From NCBI GenBank assembly GCA_963691655.1, contig OY829326.1, forward strand, positions 137,658,998 through 137,722,997: a stretch of 64,000 nucleotides of DNA, in the 5' to 3' direction. The DNA comes from Toxonevra muliebris. Taxonomy: Eukaryota > Arthropoda > Insecta > Diptera > Pallopteridae. Positions 1 to 11,570 of this stretch are shown piece by piece. Position numbers and translations under genes: made by a program. The notes below the pieces were generated by a model that was given only the letters and a program-made list of their open reading frames with translations, ran no database searches and had not been told where the DNA came from. Positions within the stretch are counted from its first letter, which is position 1; every line of letters starts with the position of its first letter.

Positions 1-835
1 CATATAAAAAATCTAACCAAAACTTAGACGAAATTTCAGATTTACATTCAAATCAAAATTCAGGCCAAATTATGATTGTAATTTAGATTATATATAACAC
101 ATACCAAATAATCTAAAGAATTCAGAACAAAGTTCAGACTGAGCTCAGATTAAAAATCATATCAAAATTCATATTAAATTGCAGGCCAAATTTAGACTAA
201 AATTCAGATTGAAAGTAAAACGAAATTCCAAACAAAATGGTGGCTCTAACTTATATGAATATCTAAACTTAGCCCGAAAGCCGAACCAAAAACGCAATTA
301 AAACAGGCCACAACTCAGATCAAAGTTCAGACGGGATTCAGAAATAAAATTCGAAATAAAAATTGGACTGAAAGGCAGACCAAATTTAGACTAAACCTCA
401 GACTAAAAATAGAGCCAAAATTCAGACGGAATTCAGAAATAAAATCTGACATAAAAACTGGAGCGAAAGGCAGATCAAATTTGGACTAAAACTCAGACCA
501 AAAATAGGGCCAAAATTCAGACGGAATTCAAAAATAAAACGGGAAATTAAAATCGGGTCGAAAGCCAGACTAAATTCAGACCAAAAATTTGAATAACCCT
601 TGACCGAAAATGGGTTTAAAAATTTAGAAATAAAATCCAAAATAAAAGCGAATCAATTTCGGACTAAAAATTTGACTAAAACTTGGATCAAAAATTGGGC
701 CAAAATTCAAACGGAATTCAGAAAAAAATCCGAAATAAGAATGGGACCGAAAGGCCAAAAATTGGAGCAAAATTCAGATTTAAACTCAGATGAAATTAAA
801 ACCCGCAATTAAGTTCTCCAAAATTAACACATCTA
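1..835. repeat. Degenerate 95-bp tandem satellite
   Basis: The landmark word acggaattca (or a close variant) recurs at 331, 426, 521 and 711, with a diverged copy at 616, so the period is exactly 95 bp. Inside each unit, short sub-repeats of the type attcagac-caaa recur. The array reaches the left edge of the window and fades near 835. Open frames on both strands here are by-products of the repeat and are not genes. Confidence 0.85.
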
Positions 836-840
836 TAAAT

Positions 841-3800
841 CGACCCTCAAATTTCAAATTAATGTTGTCAATAAAGAGGTGTGCTTTTTGGGAGTAGCTG
901 CAGTTCCATAACACCACTCTAGATCAGCAAATGCGCCAAAAGGTAATTGTTTTCGTGGTCAAGAATGAAAAATGCTCATTTTGTCGACTAGTGAAATTTT
1001 TGTGTCATTTTGATATCAAGGTTGCATATTTTAGGGTATATATATATATTTCCTAGTTCCAAAACATTACTTTACATGTTTTTCTAATGTCTAATAAGCG
1101 ACTTTCAAACTTTTTCTAATTTCATCCTATTTAAGAATAAATTGTATTATTCAACATAAGTTTAAATATTACATTATTCTACATATATATAACATTTAAA
1201 TGGTCATTCTCTATTCTCAAAAAATTTACTGCAAAGTCAATAAATTTTAATATGCATAATTCAAATTCAAACGAAAAACAATATGATTTACTTAGCAATT
1301 ATAATTTACGATTATATTTTCAGGACAAACAAATTGCACTGTCATCCAAAAGAGTAGACACACACAGAAACATAAGGAATTAAAGAATTTTCACAGGCCA
1401 ATGCACTTTATCTACTGGCCAAATTCAAAAGAAAGGCGGCGCGGTAATCAAAACTAATGTAAATAAATTGTAATAGCTAAACTAACTTTTTTTGTTTTTT
1501 TTTTTTTGAAATGGAATCAAACCGAAATGCAAAAGAAAAAAGGATTCAGGCCATTAAGTTCCGGAAGTGAGACAACAACAACAACCGAAAAAAGTAGAAA
1601 AATACGAAATTTCAAAATATGCAAATAAAAGAAAAAAACAAACGTTTACAAAAAAGGCTAACCATTCAAACTTAATAAAAATACAATGAGTTAGTTTAAA
1701 AATTCTAAAAAAGAGAAAATTTTTGAGATAAATATTTTTGTTTTTAAAGAATTAAGCAACCCTTCCGGCCGCCTTAATAAATCAACAAATTAACAAACCA
1801 AAAAATTCACAAAATGACAAACTTGAGAGTGTGCAAAACTCAGTTTTTATGGAGAATGTAAAGAAGGAGAAAGAGCGAGAGGGAGGCGGGGGGAGGGAAA
1901 GGGGCAACATATATGTATGCACAATAATAAAAACAGCAATAATTTCAAGTGCTTTAAAATAGTTTAAAACGCAATATTGTGCGTGTTTCATTGATATTTT
2001 TAATGATGACGTTAACGATGAGGGTGAGGTTAAGACTGAGGTCGAGGGTGAACAACCCTTTTCCCCCCTCTAGCACTTGAGTTTTTTTTTAACTTTAAAA
2101 TGTGATTTTAAATTTTATTCCCTTTTTCCGTTTTTGAAATTTGCACATTTCCGTTTCCTTTAAACCGAAAAAAGAAAACAAATTTAAACTGAATCATTTT
2201 TTTTTTTTTTGACTTTTACATATCATTTAACAAACAATTTCATTAGCTTAAGTGTGCGACTTATCATCATCAACAACAAAGAAGAACAGTAGCAACAACA
2301 AATATTATCAGCAACATGCAAAGTAACTGAAACTACAATGTTGTCGATGTTCTTTAACTTTACTTTAACCCCCGCAAATTCTTTTTTTTTAGTCTTTTCA
2401 AATCTATTTTACTTTTATAGTGGTGCTCAATGGCTGTTTGCAATATTGTTTTTTTCTGCAAATATCCTTTCATTCTTTAGCCATTGGTAATGGGTAGTAG
2501 AGGGAGAGTTATGTTCATGTCCTTTTCCTGCCTTTGTTGCAGTTACTGTTTGTTTTTTTTTATCGCTATTCAAGTTTGTTTTTCCGCTTAAAGTATTTTT
2601 ATTTCATTTGATTTTCGTTATTTTTTTATGACCTCAAGTGTATATGGTCGTCGTCGGCGTCGCCGCCTTCCCCTCCTTCGCTTCCACTTTTTTGTCATAG
2701 TATTAATGCTAATCTAAACAAATTTTGTCATTAAGCGTCTTTATGGTCTATATTGAGAGTTGGTTACTGCTAAAAAAATATATACTATAATACTTATGTG
2801 AAAAAGGGAATAAGTGCATGAAATAAAAATAAAATATTATCTATCAATTCAATTACAAATTGACATCATTGCTAACAGCAGCAACATAAACAACAACAAC
2901 ATCATCAGTAGCATCAGTTTTCTTCCAGTGATTTATGCATTTAAGTACTTAATTTATATCATTGCTGCCGCTGCATGGAGTCTCCCTTTTAGATCTTATT
3001 TGATTTTTGTAATAATTTATTGCTAAATAAACAAATTTCAATTACAAGCGCATATTTAGTTATACGCGTTAGCAGTTTATACCTAATTATTAAGCCCCAC
3101 TTTGTTTGACATGCTTTGACTTGGCTTTCTCTAAATTGTTAATTAAAGGATGCGAAGGTAGATATTGATCTTTCAACTTGATACTGGATTTCACGAATTT
3201 GTTTACATAAATAATTTTCAAAGTAAAGTATTCCGGGGTCAGTTATTGTGAGATAGATTAGTAGTAGTGCCATAGTGGAGGTTACCAATGAATGCTTATA
3301 ATTGGATACGGTAAAATTTAATTATTTTAAATGCAGTTTTAAAGCCAACATATGCATAAACATTAAATATTCATTATTTTTCTAATAAGTTTTTAAATGT
3401 ATTTTTGATGAATTTTTCAAGTTGCTGTATGAAAAATCGTTCTAATTTGCAAAAAGTGTTTAGGTTTTCTGGTATTGGCATGGAACTTTTGCCAAGACTT
3501 GAAATCTTAGCTGGGAAGTTGGAAAAATTTAACGATTTAAGAATATAAAAATTTGTTTTTATTATCTCAACTGGCTTCATAGTTTTGGAGCATACGTCAA
3601 AGTGTTATTTTAAGGAACTCATAACTTCCGTTTTACTAAGTTTAATTTAACAATATTTAGCTCGTTGGAAAGGTAATTCGAAAAAATGTAAGAAAGCAAA
3701 AAAATGTTTTTTATGGACATAACATTTTTTGAAGATATGTGAAAATCTTACAAAGAGCATAATTTTATTTTGACCTTTTTTGTAGGCTTAGAAATATGAA

Positions 3801-3866
3801 TAAAGAGGGTAGTACCATTTAGAAGTCCCGAAAAACATAAAAAATTTTATTAAAATTTTTTTAATC
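841..3866. other. Non-coding, low complexity, possible regulatory DNA
   Basis: No gene is seen. The block has A/T homopolymers, CAA-type runs (2270-2300, 2885-2905), a GA-rich tract at 1860-1905 and a GTCGCC-rich patch at 2645-2690. Three heptamers matching the core of the NK-2 binding site (TCAAGTG or its complement) lie at 1945-1951, 2074-2080 and 2634-2640. Regulatory function is inference only. Confidence 0.4.
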
Positions 3867-3869
3867 TAA

Positions 3870-5320
3870 ACCCAACAAACATTAGCATATAAAAATAAGC
3901 TAAATATAAGCTTGTAAGTAAAAGTAAGTTTTAAGCTTACAAATCGCTGATATTTTGTTTATAAAACACTTGAAAATAAGCGAACTATTATCAAAACGTG
4001 ACGTTGGTTATAAGCTTTAAAAAAAGGTTTGAAAAACACTTATTTTAAATGTGGAAAACAGGCTTTTTACAAAAGTTATTTATAAGCTTTAAAAAAAGGT
4101 TTGAAAAATACTTATTTTAAATGTGAAAAATAAGCTTTTTTCAAAGGTTATTTATAAGCTTATTATAAATGTTGTGGAATGTATTTTATTCATATAGAAA
4201 ACAACAATAATTACAATGTAAATTATTTATCTTTTTATAAAATAATTATTTATATATTAAATTCTGTTCAAAGATATTTTATAGATAATTAAAAATAGCT
4301 TATATCTATGCTGGTTTGGAATGTATATCTTATAGAAGAAATCAAATTTAATTAATTAAAGAAGAAGAAACGAAATATTTTAAACAAATGGAACAAAAAC
4401 ATGTAACTAAAATTCATTTTTTATAAGGAAATCCAACTATTTAAATCACTAACATTTTGAATATTGAATGAAATATTGCGACTTAGAAATTTCCTTGCCT
4501 TTAATGCTTTCAACTTTTGACGATTTTTGACAAACTGGAATAATGTTTTGGAGGCTGCGATATAGTCTTCTTCTGTGTATCCGTTTTCAAGAGTAAAAAT
4601 ATCTAAAAGATATGTGATATATGTTTAGTATTTATACATTTGGATATAGAAGACAATAATACTTACGATGTATAGCCACAGCAATTGACAAACTGCGGGC
4701 ACATTTCTTGTCTTCTGTGCCCTTCCACGATAACTTTTCAGCAATAGAGTCGTTTATAAATTTCCGCCAAGAGGAGAGTTTTTTTAAGTCTAATTTCTAA
4801 AAAAATAACAAAATTCATAGTAACTTATTGAGAGAGAAAATAGTAAAAACCTTACCAACAGATGTTGTTCTGGTGAATTGGCAGGAGTCTCATTAATATG
4901 TGAATAGCCATTCTGTGAATCGACAGGAGTTTCGGAGATATATGCAAAGTTATTCTGTGACATAGTCAGTTATAAATGGAATGGAATTAATTTCACTAGG
5001 ACTTTTTTTCACTTTTTTTCAATATTTTTTATTATATTTTTGTATTTATATTTTGGATTTTATTATTTTTTATTATTATTTTTGTATCTTACCAAAATGA
5101 ATTTTTTCTAAAATGTCACAAAAAATACTGAATTGAAGTAAAATAAAAGCATGATTTATCGATTTTCAATTAACCTTTGAAAAACGTTTGTATTTTCAAA
5201 CCTTTTATAAAAATAATCATATTTGATTTGCTTGTATATACCAACGTTTACAAAACGTTTATTTAATTAAGCTTATTTTAAATTTGATTTATAAAAAGCT
5301 TTCAAACTTGCTTGTTGGGT
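3870..5320. mobile_element. 1.45-kb DNA transposon with ACCCAACAA inverted termini
   Basis: The left end reads ACCCAACAAACA and the right end is the inverse of ACCCAACAAGCA, so the outer 12 bp are inverted with one mismatch. Flanking taaa/taag could be a remnant 3-4 bp target duplication but is not convincing. Just inside the left end lie direct sub-terminal repeats of about 72 bp (4008-4079 and 4080-4150, then a partial third), rich in ATAAGCTT words; similar words occur inside the right end. There is no transposase with a recognisable DDE or RNase-H fold. Instead the interior holds one small spliced gene on the minus strand. The superfamily is not recognised. Confidence 0.7.
4421..4963 (-). 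CDS. Three-exon gene for a 139-aa protein inside a transposon
   Basis: The joined CDS is exon 1 4963-4856, exon 2 4796-4667 and exon 3 4602-4421 (minus strand), with introns of 59 and 64 nt. Both introns start GTAAG and end in T-rich TTTAG. Phases are 0 and 1, and the frame stays open from ATG to a TAA, so the gene looks intact. Exon 1 encodes a Ser/Asn/Thr-rich leader with two related SETPVDSQN / NETPANSPE segments. Exon 2 encodes a basic stretch with W-R-K-F and LSWKGTEDKKC. Exon 3 encodes GYTEEDYIAA followed by FVKNRQKLKALKARKF, a basic amphipathic helix. No signal peptide or membrane segment is seen. The xSWxG-xxxK context recalls the C-terminal part of insect DUF4806-type domains, but this is an impression from memory and not a proven match. 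It may be a passenger or accessory protein of the surrounding transposon, or a DNA-binding partner of a transposase supplied elsewhere. Its function is unknown. Confidence 0.72.
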
Positions 5321-6725
5321 AAGTAAAAAAACATTAAAAAAAAAATCTTAATCTGTATAAGTGTCGCCGTGCAATGAACTTCAAGCAAACTTTGTTTCCA
5401 AAAATTGGAATATAAAACACGAAATTTTTAAAATAGAGAATTGAGCGAGGTTCATTTCATGGATATTGCGATAATAATTTGACAGCACTTCCTGAAATGT
5501 GAATCATTCGGAATTAGAAAGCAAATATTCGATTTTTCGAAATTTCTAGACGATACTACACTGAAACTGTCAGACTGGATTCGCCATGGGTTCATATTTT
5601 TTCATAACTTGTTATTCTTAAACCTCAATGAAAACATTTAAAATTATAATCAAAACATTATATATCATTTGCATATAGATCGTAGACGGGTGCTGTTGGT
5701 TTTTTCTCTATCACTTATATTTCCTGAAATATCAGCTATTTGGATTTCGCTTTTTTCTTTAATTGAAGATTGAAAAAGTGTCGTATACTATTTTCTTGTT
5801 TTTTAGGCGAAGTTTCCTGGAATTACCATTATAAAATTGTTACTGAAAAAAGGAAAAACCTTATTATTTTATGTGCTATTTGATAAACAAATCAAAGTTT
5901 TTATGGTTTCTCGTAAATGTCTAACAAAAGAAGTTCTAGTTTAAAAAAAAAAAATTTAAAATTTTTCGGATTTGCTCGTTATGAGGGGCTCACGCATGCA
6001 CAATTTTTAAAATATATTATGAAGAGGATTAGTTTTGCAAATGAGACAGTGAATTTCCTAAGAAAATTCTATGGCACCATATAGTATATCGTTGTCGTTC
6101 AAGCAGAAATCACTAAGTCCAAATTAATTTTTTTAGTTAGATCCGTATTAATTAGCTTCTATAATTCGAAAGGCATAATAAATTCGATTTTTGATGATGC
6201 AGTTAAAACGTATACTTATGTGTATATTCATCTGTTAACTTTTTAAGTTTTGCCAGTGCTCGTAGCGCACCATGCACTGCATAAACCAACTTCATCTCAG
6301 AAATTAAAAAAATGGACTAAGTGAATTCTGCCAAAACGACGATGAAATCAATAGCCTACGAAGGACGTTACTTTAAAATAAATATTGATGTCACGTGATG
6401 GTGCTAATTGAAGAAAGCTTAGGTTTGTGATTTTTGCAAAGAATTTCATACATTTGGATACAAAAATCATCATCATTATAATATAATTACGGCACACATA
6501 TTTTTATAATCCGCCTTTACCTGCCTTAATGTCAGCGTATGCGGATAAAAGTTATATGCTTGGAATGGTACTGTACTCTAGCACAATATAAATTATTTTC
6601 GTTTATATTGGAAATTCAGATTCAGTGCGTCCATTGATATGAAGATCGTACATGCGGGAAGAGCGTATGTACCTATTCTCTCTCTCTCTTTTTTTACCCA
6701 CTGATAGTTTCAGCAAAACCACCAA
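5321..6725. other. No gene or clear element seen
   Basis: AT-rich unique-looking sequence. There are short homopolymers, a small TC run at 6679-6692, and no ORF with recognisable content. Confidence 0.4.
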
Positions 6726-6734
6726 GCCGATAAA

Positions 6735-6858
6735 AAATTGGCACACCGCCGTTCGGAATCGGCGTTAAACTGTAGGTCCAACTATGTGGTATCACAATGG
6801 GCCGTTCAGGCCTAATTGTGTCTTTCGACAGCCGCTCCAACCTAACCTAACCTATGTA
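6735..6858 (+). repeat. Dispersed repeat 3' end with (CCTAA)n tail
   Basis: The block contains TTCGGAATCGG followed by TTAAACTGTAGGTCC, a motif that recurs at 16545-16590 (minus) and 61250-61280 (plus). It ends in cctaacctaacct, the same short tail that ends several non-LTR fragments in the window. It is most likely the 3' end of a LINE or of a SINE moved by one. Confidence 0.55.
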
Positions 6859-6859
6859 C

Positions 6860-7705
6860 TCTCTCTTTCACTCTACTATGTTTCCGGTTTCATATTTATT
6901 TTAATTCTCTTGCGTCTTTTTAATTTTTTCTTTAGGAATTATTTAATTTTTCTTGGGTGTTTCTTCATTGGTAGTTTTTTCCTTTGGACTTATTTTACTT
7001 GGACTTTTTTTTATAGATACTGTTTTTAAACGTTCTCAACTCAACAATTTCTCCCTTGAATAGATGGTGCTTGAGGTATAGTAGCTAAAATCTGAAGCAA
7101 ATTCTAAAACAATGGAAAATAAAAGGAGGATTTAGAAAAATATTATGGGGTGGATTTATTTGTACCCCAAATTTTTTATTTTTTTTGCATTTTACGACAG
7201 TATTAACTGTCTTGAATATACACGTAAAGTTTTACTCCGAAATCCAAGTAGATTAGATTTTAATGAAGCAGCTTTTAATCAATTTTTCCAGAAAAAATTT
7301 TTTCTACCTAGCTCTTTTTTCTTAAAAAATATGCTTTATATCTACGATTTACCTCTTTTGTTTGCTACTAGGAATTTTGAAACTATGTCTGTGTGTATAT
7401 TCTTGAGAAGGTAAGGAAAAATACACTTCAGTCAATACAGTTTTGATAAATAAATACGAAAAGAATAAACAATCAATTTTCAACATAAATAAATTCAACA
7501 AAAAATTAAAATTTTTGCTTTTAATGACGAAAAATACAAATTTTGAGGACAGCTTTGGAAAAAAATATGTCATAAGGACCGCTTTAAAAAAAAAATCCAG
7601 GGGACACTACAGCAAAAAAGAGGACTTCCTTCTTAAAGAAAAGACCGATTGGTCACCGTGGGTATAAATTGAAAAAAGGAACAGGAGAATACAAAAAACA
7701 TATTT
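6860..7705. other. No gene seen
   Basis: Very AT-rich sequence with T-runs and A-runs. The short open frames on both strands have no recognisable domains and have the composition of the background. Confidence 0.4.
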
Positions 7706-7709
7706 GTGA

Positions 7710-7905
7710 TTATCGGGAACAGACAAAACTAAACCAGACAGAGATTAAATCGGAAATAGAATTTGAAACCGAACAAAAATAAAATCAAATCCTGACCAAA
7801 CCCAGACCATTCTCAGATCAAAATTCTAACCAATTTCAAGCAAAATCAGGCAAAAACCTGACTAAAACTCAGACATTTTCAGACAAAAATTCAAACCAAA
7901 TTCAT
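7710..7905. repeat. Island related to the 95-bp satellite
   Basis: This block has the same words as the 1-835 array (ctcagatcaaaattc, ctgactaaaactcagac, tcagacaaaaattcaaacc) in the same order and orientation. It spans about two diverged units and is separated from the main array by roughly 6.9 kb. Confidence 0.6.
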
Positions 7906-8117
7906 ACTAGATTTTTCGGTGGGGGTGAAGGAGTACGCTCAAAAATCAATAGAAAAATGCCATGATCTTTCTAGCTTTAGGTCTCCAGATATGTATGTCG
8001 TTTCAAATATTAAGTTTATATGATCTCGAATAACATCTATGAGATTAAGGGGGCTTAAGTCGAACTTTTGGAACTGATTCCCGTTTTGCTTATTAAATTT
8101 CTTTAAGAAACGAAAGA

Positions 8118-8160
8118 ACATACAGTCATTACGCCGAATTTGAACAGCGAAATTAAAACT
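8118..8160 (+). repeat. Short copy of a dispersed repeat
   Basis: The words acgccgaatttgaacagcg and aaattaaaac match 16570-16605 (tatgccgaatctgaacagcg, aagtaaaagc) with a few changes in the same orientation. It is a small fragment of the same repeat family. Confidence 0.45.
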
Positions 8161-9790
8161 TTTTTCACTTTCTATTTTTAATTCTTTTCCTGATTAGAAA
8201 GTAAACTTTTGACCATTCACGTAGTAGTCCAAATAAACCATTCTGTACTAAAGTGGAAAGGTTTCTCCTAATTCTCTAGAAGATTTTTTTAGGCTTTACC
8301 TTAATTTACCTAAACTCAATGACCAAAAATAATTTTTATCCGATCTCGTCTACAATTTAATTTTCAGAATATATTTTCTCTTCTGGTACTTTTTTTCATC
8401 CCTAGGCTTGAAGATCATTGAAGATATCGTGATTTACGTAAGAATCCCTTGAATAAAAATTGATTTTAATAATTAGTTATTAATTGTAGTCATGTATTTT
8501 ATATTTAATGAAATCATTGCGTGCTCCAATGTGATAAAAAATATTCATACTACTTATTTTTTTTAATAATATTTTGGTGCATGATTTGCATATAACTATA
8601 CAAAAGAACAAGAAAAATAATAACATAAAACCAAAAATCCATTAAAACAAATTTTGCACTTTCACATGACCTCAAAGGCTAATTTGAATATGAGTTTTAG
8701 TAATAACGCTTAGTAACAAAACTTCCCACGATATTGATATGTAATCGCGCGTTTACATATTAACTTATATACGCGCCCCGTGCGCGATGAACCCGTAAAA
8801 ATCAAAATCAACAATGAAACATAACAACAGCAACAACAACATTAATAATAATACAACAATAGAAGTGGCATACATCCATTAGCTGCCAAACAATAAAAAA
8901 TTTACATATTATTTACATATTTTCCAACAAAAAGCCAGTATATGTGTTTTAAATGAACAAATAATAGAATAGAAATGACTAAACACCCTCGCGCCCTTAG
9001 CAATACTTTATTAACCCTCACTGAATCCAAAAAAAATAAAATAAAATAAGAAGGAAAAACAACCAACAACAACGTCTACTCATATGCATATTATCCATTC
9101 AATCAATCCATTAGAGAGTCTCAAGTTAAAAGCCTAATGTACCTATGATTTTCTTCTTTTTTGTTTCTTTACCTTTCAATTGGTGTGAGTTACACGTGAG
9201 CCACCTACCATCACCATCATTCACCATAACATACACCATATTCATCGCAATCAACGTCACGTTGTCACGTATGTTTGTATGTTTGTATAGATGAATGTAG
9301 GTGTAAGAGCACAAACAAAGTCATCAACAACAAATTATCATCGTCATATATTGTCTCATATTTCACAGACAGCAGTAGCATTCTTCACAAAAGAATGAAC
9401 CCTTTAGCTGCCAACCCTTTCCTTTTTTCCCTCTCAATTTAATGACTTCCGTTTGTGGTTCAGGCTGCTGATGAAGTTAATTGCTGACGTTGTTCTTGTT
9501 GTTGTTTGCTTTTAGTTGCGGCCTGCCGATGCAATTGATGAATGTTGATGATATTAATTGTTATGGTTGAAGGTGATTGTGTGGGATATCCTTAAGTTTT
9601 GAAAGGACTAGCATTTTATTTCTTCTTGACTTTTCAGTGACTTGAGTAGATACTTGGTCATTGAAGAGTTTAAAGATAGTAAGGTAGCTAAAGTTTTATT
9701 ACGTATTTTAATAATTTTATGGGACTAAATATATTTATAATGAAATTGTAAATATTAGGTATATATATAAATATAAGTTTTAAAAGGAAA
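8161..9790. other. Non-coding; less AT-biased patch at 8690-9560
   Basis: No gene is seen. The 8690-9560 part has mixed composition, CAACAA/GTTGTT runs and CG-containing words such as gcgcgccccgtgcgcg-like patches near 8735-8790. This could reflect a conserved regulatory block, but conservation cannot be tested here. Confidence 0.3.
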
Positions 9791-9829
9791 ATGATCAGGA
9801 ACATTGCACGTTTGTATGAGTGTTAGTAT

Positions 9830-10876
9830 CGCAGTCAGACTCTGAAAGTCAGGCCACTGTTGTAGAATCAATACCTTACCAGAAGGTCTGGTATCACAGC
9901 TGACTGATTACACCAATCAAAAGTTTGTTTCGAAAACTCAAATCTCAAAATTCTGGTCTCGAGGGGACACGACTGGGTTGATCGGTCCTGGGTTGATCGG
10001 TCCTTGAGTACGACTATACTGAATACGCTGATGGGTCAAAAATGAACTATGGAGTAAACGTTTTTGCTATACAACAAGCTTGTCGACTAATTGTAGTCAA
10101 TGCACCCAGAGGGGGAAGAGTAGCCAGTTGCTTTGACAGCTAAGCCACGATCAAAGTCATGATTACAAAATCTAAACTAGTGGGCAAATGTAAGAGAGAT
10201 CTTGTCAGACTGGATTAACAAGTTAACTTAACACACACACTAGATACTTAATTTGGGTTCCTGGTTACAGAAACATTAGTGGAAATGAGTAAGCTAATGA
10301 CCTGGCTAGACAGAGGTCCCCTTTGGATTCATCTCAGTCAGTACAAATCCTAGTTCCTCTAAATTTGATTATGGAGAAGTTTAGATAAGTGTGCCACATT
10401 AAGAATAATGTGGCCTCAATGCAATCTCGCCATAACTAAAAAGCTCTTATCTTTTTTCAAGATTGAAATTGCATGAATAACTGCATTATATACGGGAAAC
10501 TGGGCCACTTGGTTACATACAACGAGATTACGTGGTCTGTAAAATGATTTCTGTCGCAGTTGGCAGGACATCGATGAGGTGTGGCTGCCCAGCTGTGGGA
10601 GGTTATAAACTAAAAACCTTTGGAAAACTTTTCCCCCGATGGAATCCGGTAGGCCTCTAACATAAAATTAAATACTCTACCGAAGTTGTGGGATCAAAGT
10701 AAATGGTTTTTGAGGCATGTTATACTGGAGCATCAGTGATGATTTCTTTTACTTTTTTCTTCCTTTCTTTCTGTTATATATCACAACCGAGATAGTGGTA
10801 TCAAAAAGACGCTAACGCGCTATTAGGTTTCGTTCTCATTAAAGGAGAAGCAACCATTCAGTGTTACCTAACCTAA
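9830..10876 (+). mobile_element. Degenerate non-LTR retrotransposon 3' part (RNase H)
   Basis: Broken frames preserve pieces of the RNase H domain typical of jockey/R1-type elements: YADGSKMN (about 10017-10040) for the first catalytic Asp block, and WVPGYRNISGNE (about 10250-10290) for the block before the last catalytic residues. A Cys-rich stretch follows near 10540-10620. The sequence ends with acctaacctaa at 10866-10876, the tail shared with other fragments here. Many stops and frameshifts show it is dead. Confidence 0.7.
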
Positions 10877-10879
10877 AAG

Positions 10880-11570
10880 TTCTTGAGGCATCATCGTTAT
10901 AATACCAAAGAAAGACGGCTTGAGAGAATGTGGAACTAGAGAGGAATAACGCTTTTTAATACACTACATAAAATAATAGCTAAAATAATCCTAGGCAGAT
11001 TACAAAAAATGGAGAAGACTATACGCGACGAATAAGTAGGTTTTCGGCCTTACAGAAGTTTCATCGATTAATCTAACGCGCTTCGCATGATTATCGAACA
11101 ATCTAACGAATGGCATTCACCGATATACATGCTCCTCGTCATTAAAAAAATCTTTGATTCAATTAAGAGTAGCACAAAATGGCGATCATTACAAAGAAAG
11201 CGAGTCACTCTGAAGCTCATTCGAATTATTAAAGTGTTGTACGAGAACTCTGAGCTAGCAGTGCTACATACACCACTAACGCAGGAGTCAAACAAGGATG
11301 CCCACTTTCACTCCTTCTTTTCGAACGTGTGCTCCGGAAGAATAGGCATAATACACTAAACATAATTACGTCGTACGACGGTAAAACGATCGAGTTTACA
11401 TGAACAGCTACCGTCGTACGACGCAATTGTGTTTAGAGTATAACATGGAGTCCTACACACCAACTCGAAGACTTGAACTTTGCAGATGTTCTAGCACAAG
11501 CTCAGTGACATGCAAGCAAAATTTTTCCAACTGATCAGAGCAGCACGCAATGTGGGCCTAGAAATCAGCC
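10880..11570 (+). mobile_element. Degenerate RTE-like reverse transcriptase fragment
   Basis: Interrupted frames read IPKKDG, a GIT-like motif, IIAKIILGRLQ, VGFRPYRSF, IIEQSNEWH, then NAGVKQGCPLS and, after an inserted palindrome, LEDLNFADV and MQAKFFQLIRAARNVGLEIS. These match, in order, the fingers-palm blocks of RTE-clade reverse transcriptases, including the QGC block and a decayed F/Y-x-DD block. Stops and frameshifts interrupt it. It abuts the tail of the preceding non-LTR remnant. Confidence 0.75.
11356..11436. repeat. 81-bp palindromic insertion
   Basis: The arms 11356-11383 and 11409-11436 are inverted copies of 28 bp with two mismatches, around a 25-nt loop. Each arm contains the 12-bp perfect palindrome CGTCGTACGACG. 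It lies between two parts of the RTE-like reverse transcriptase, so it looks like an insertion into that element. Confidence 0.85.

Noticed and set aside
422..812. Two short frames in the 95-bp satellite
   Set aside because: They follow from repeat units lacking stops by chance; neither continues through the whole array.
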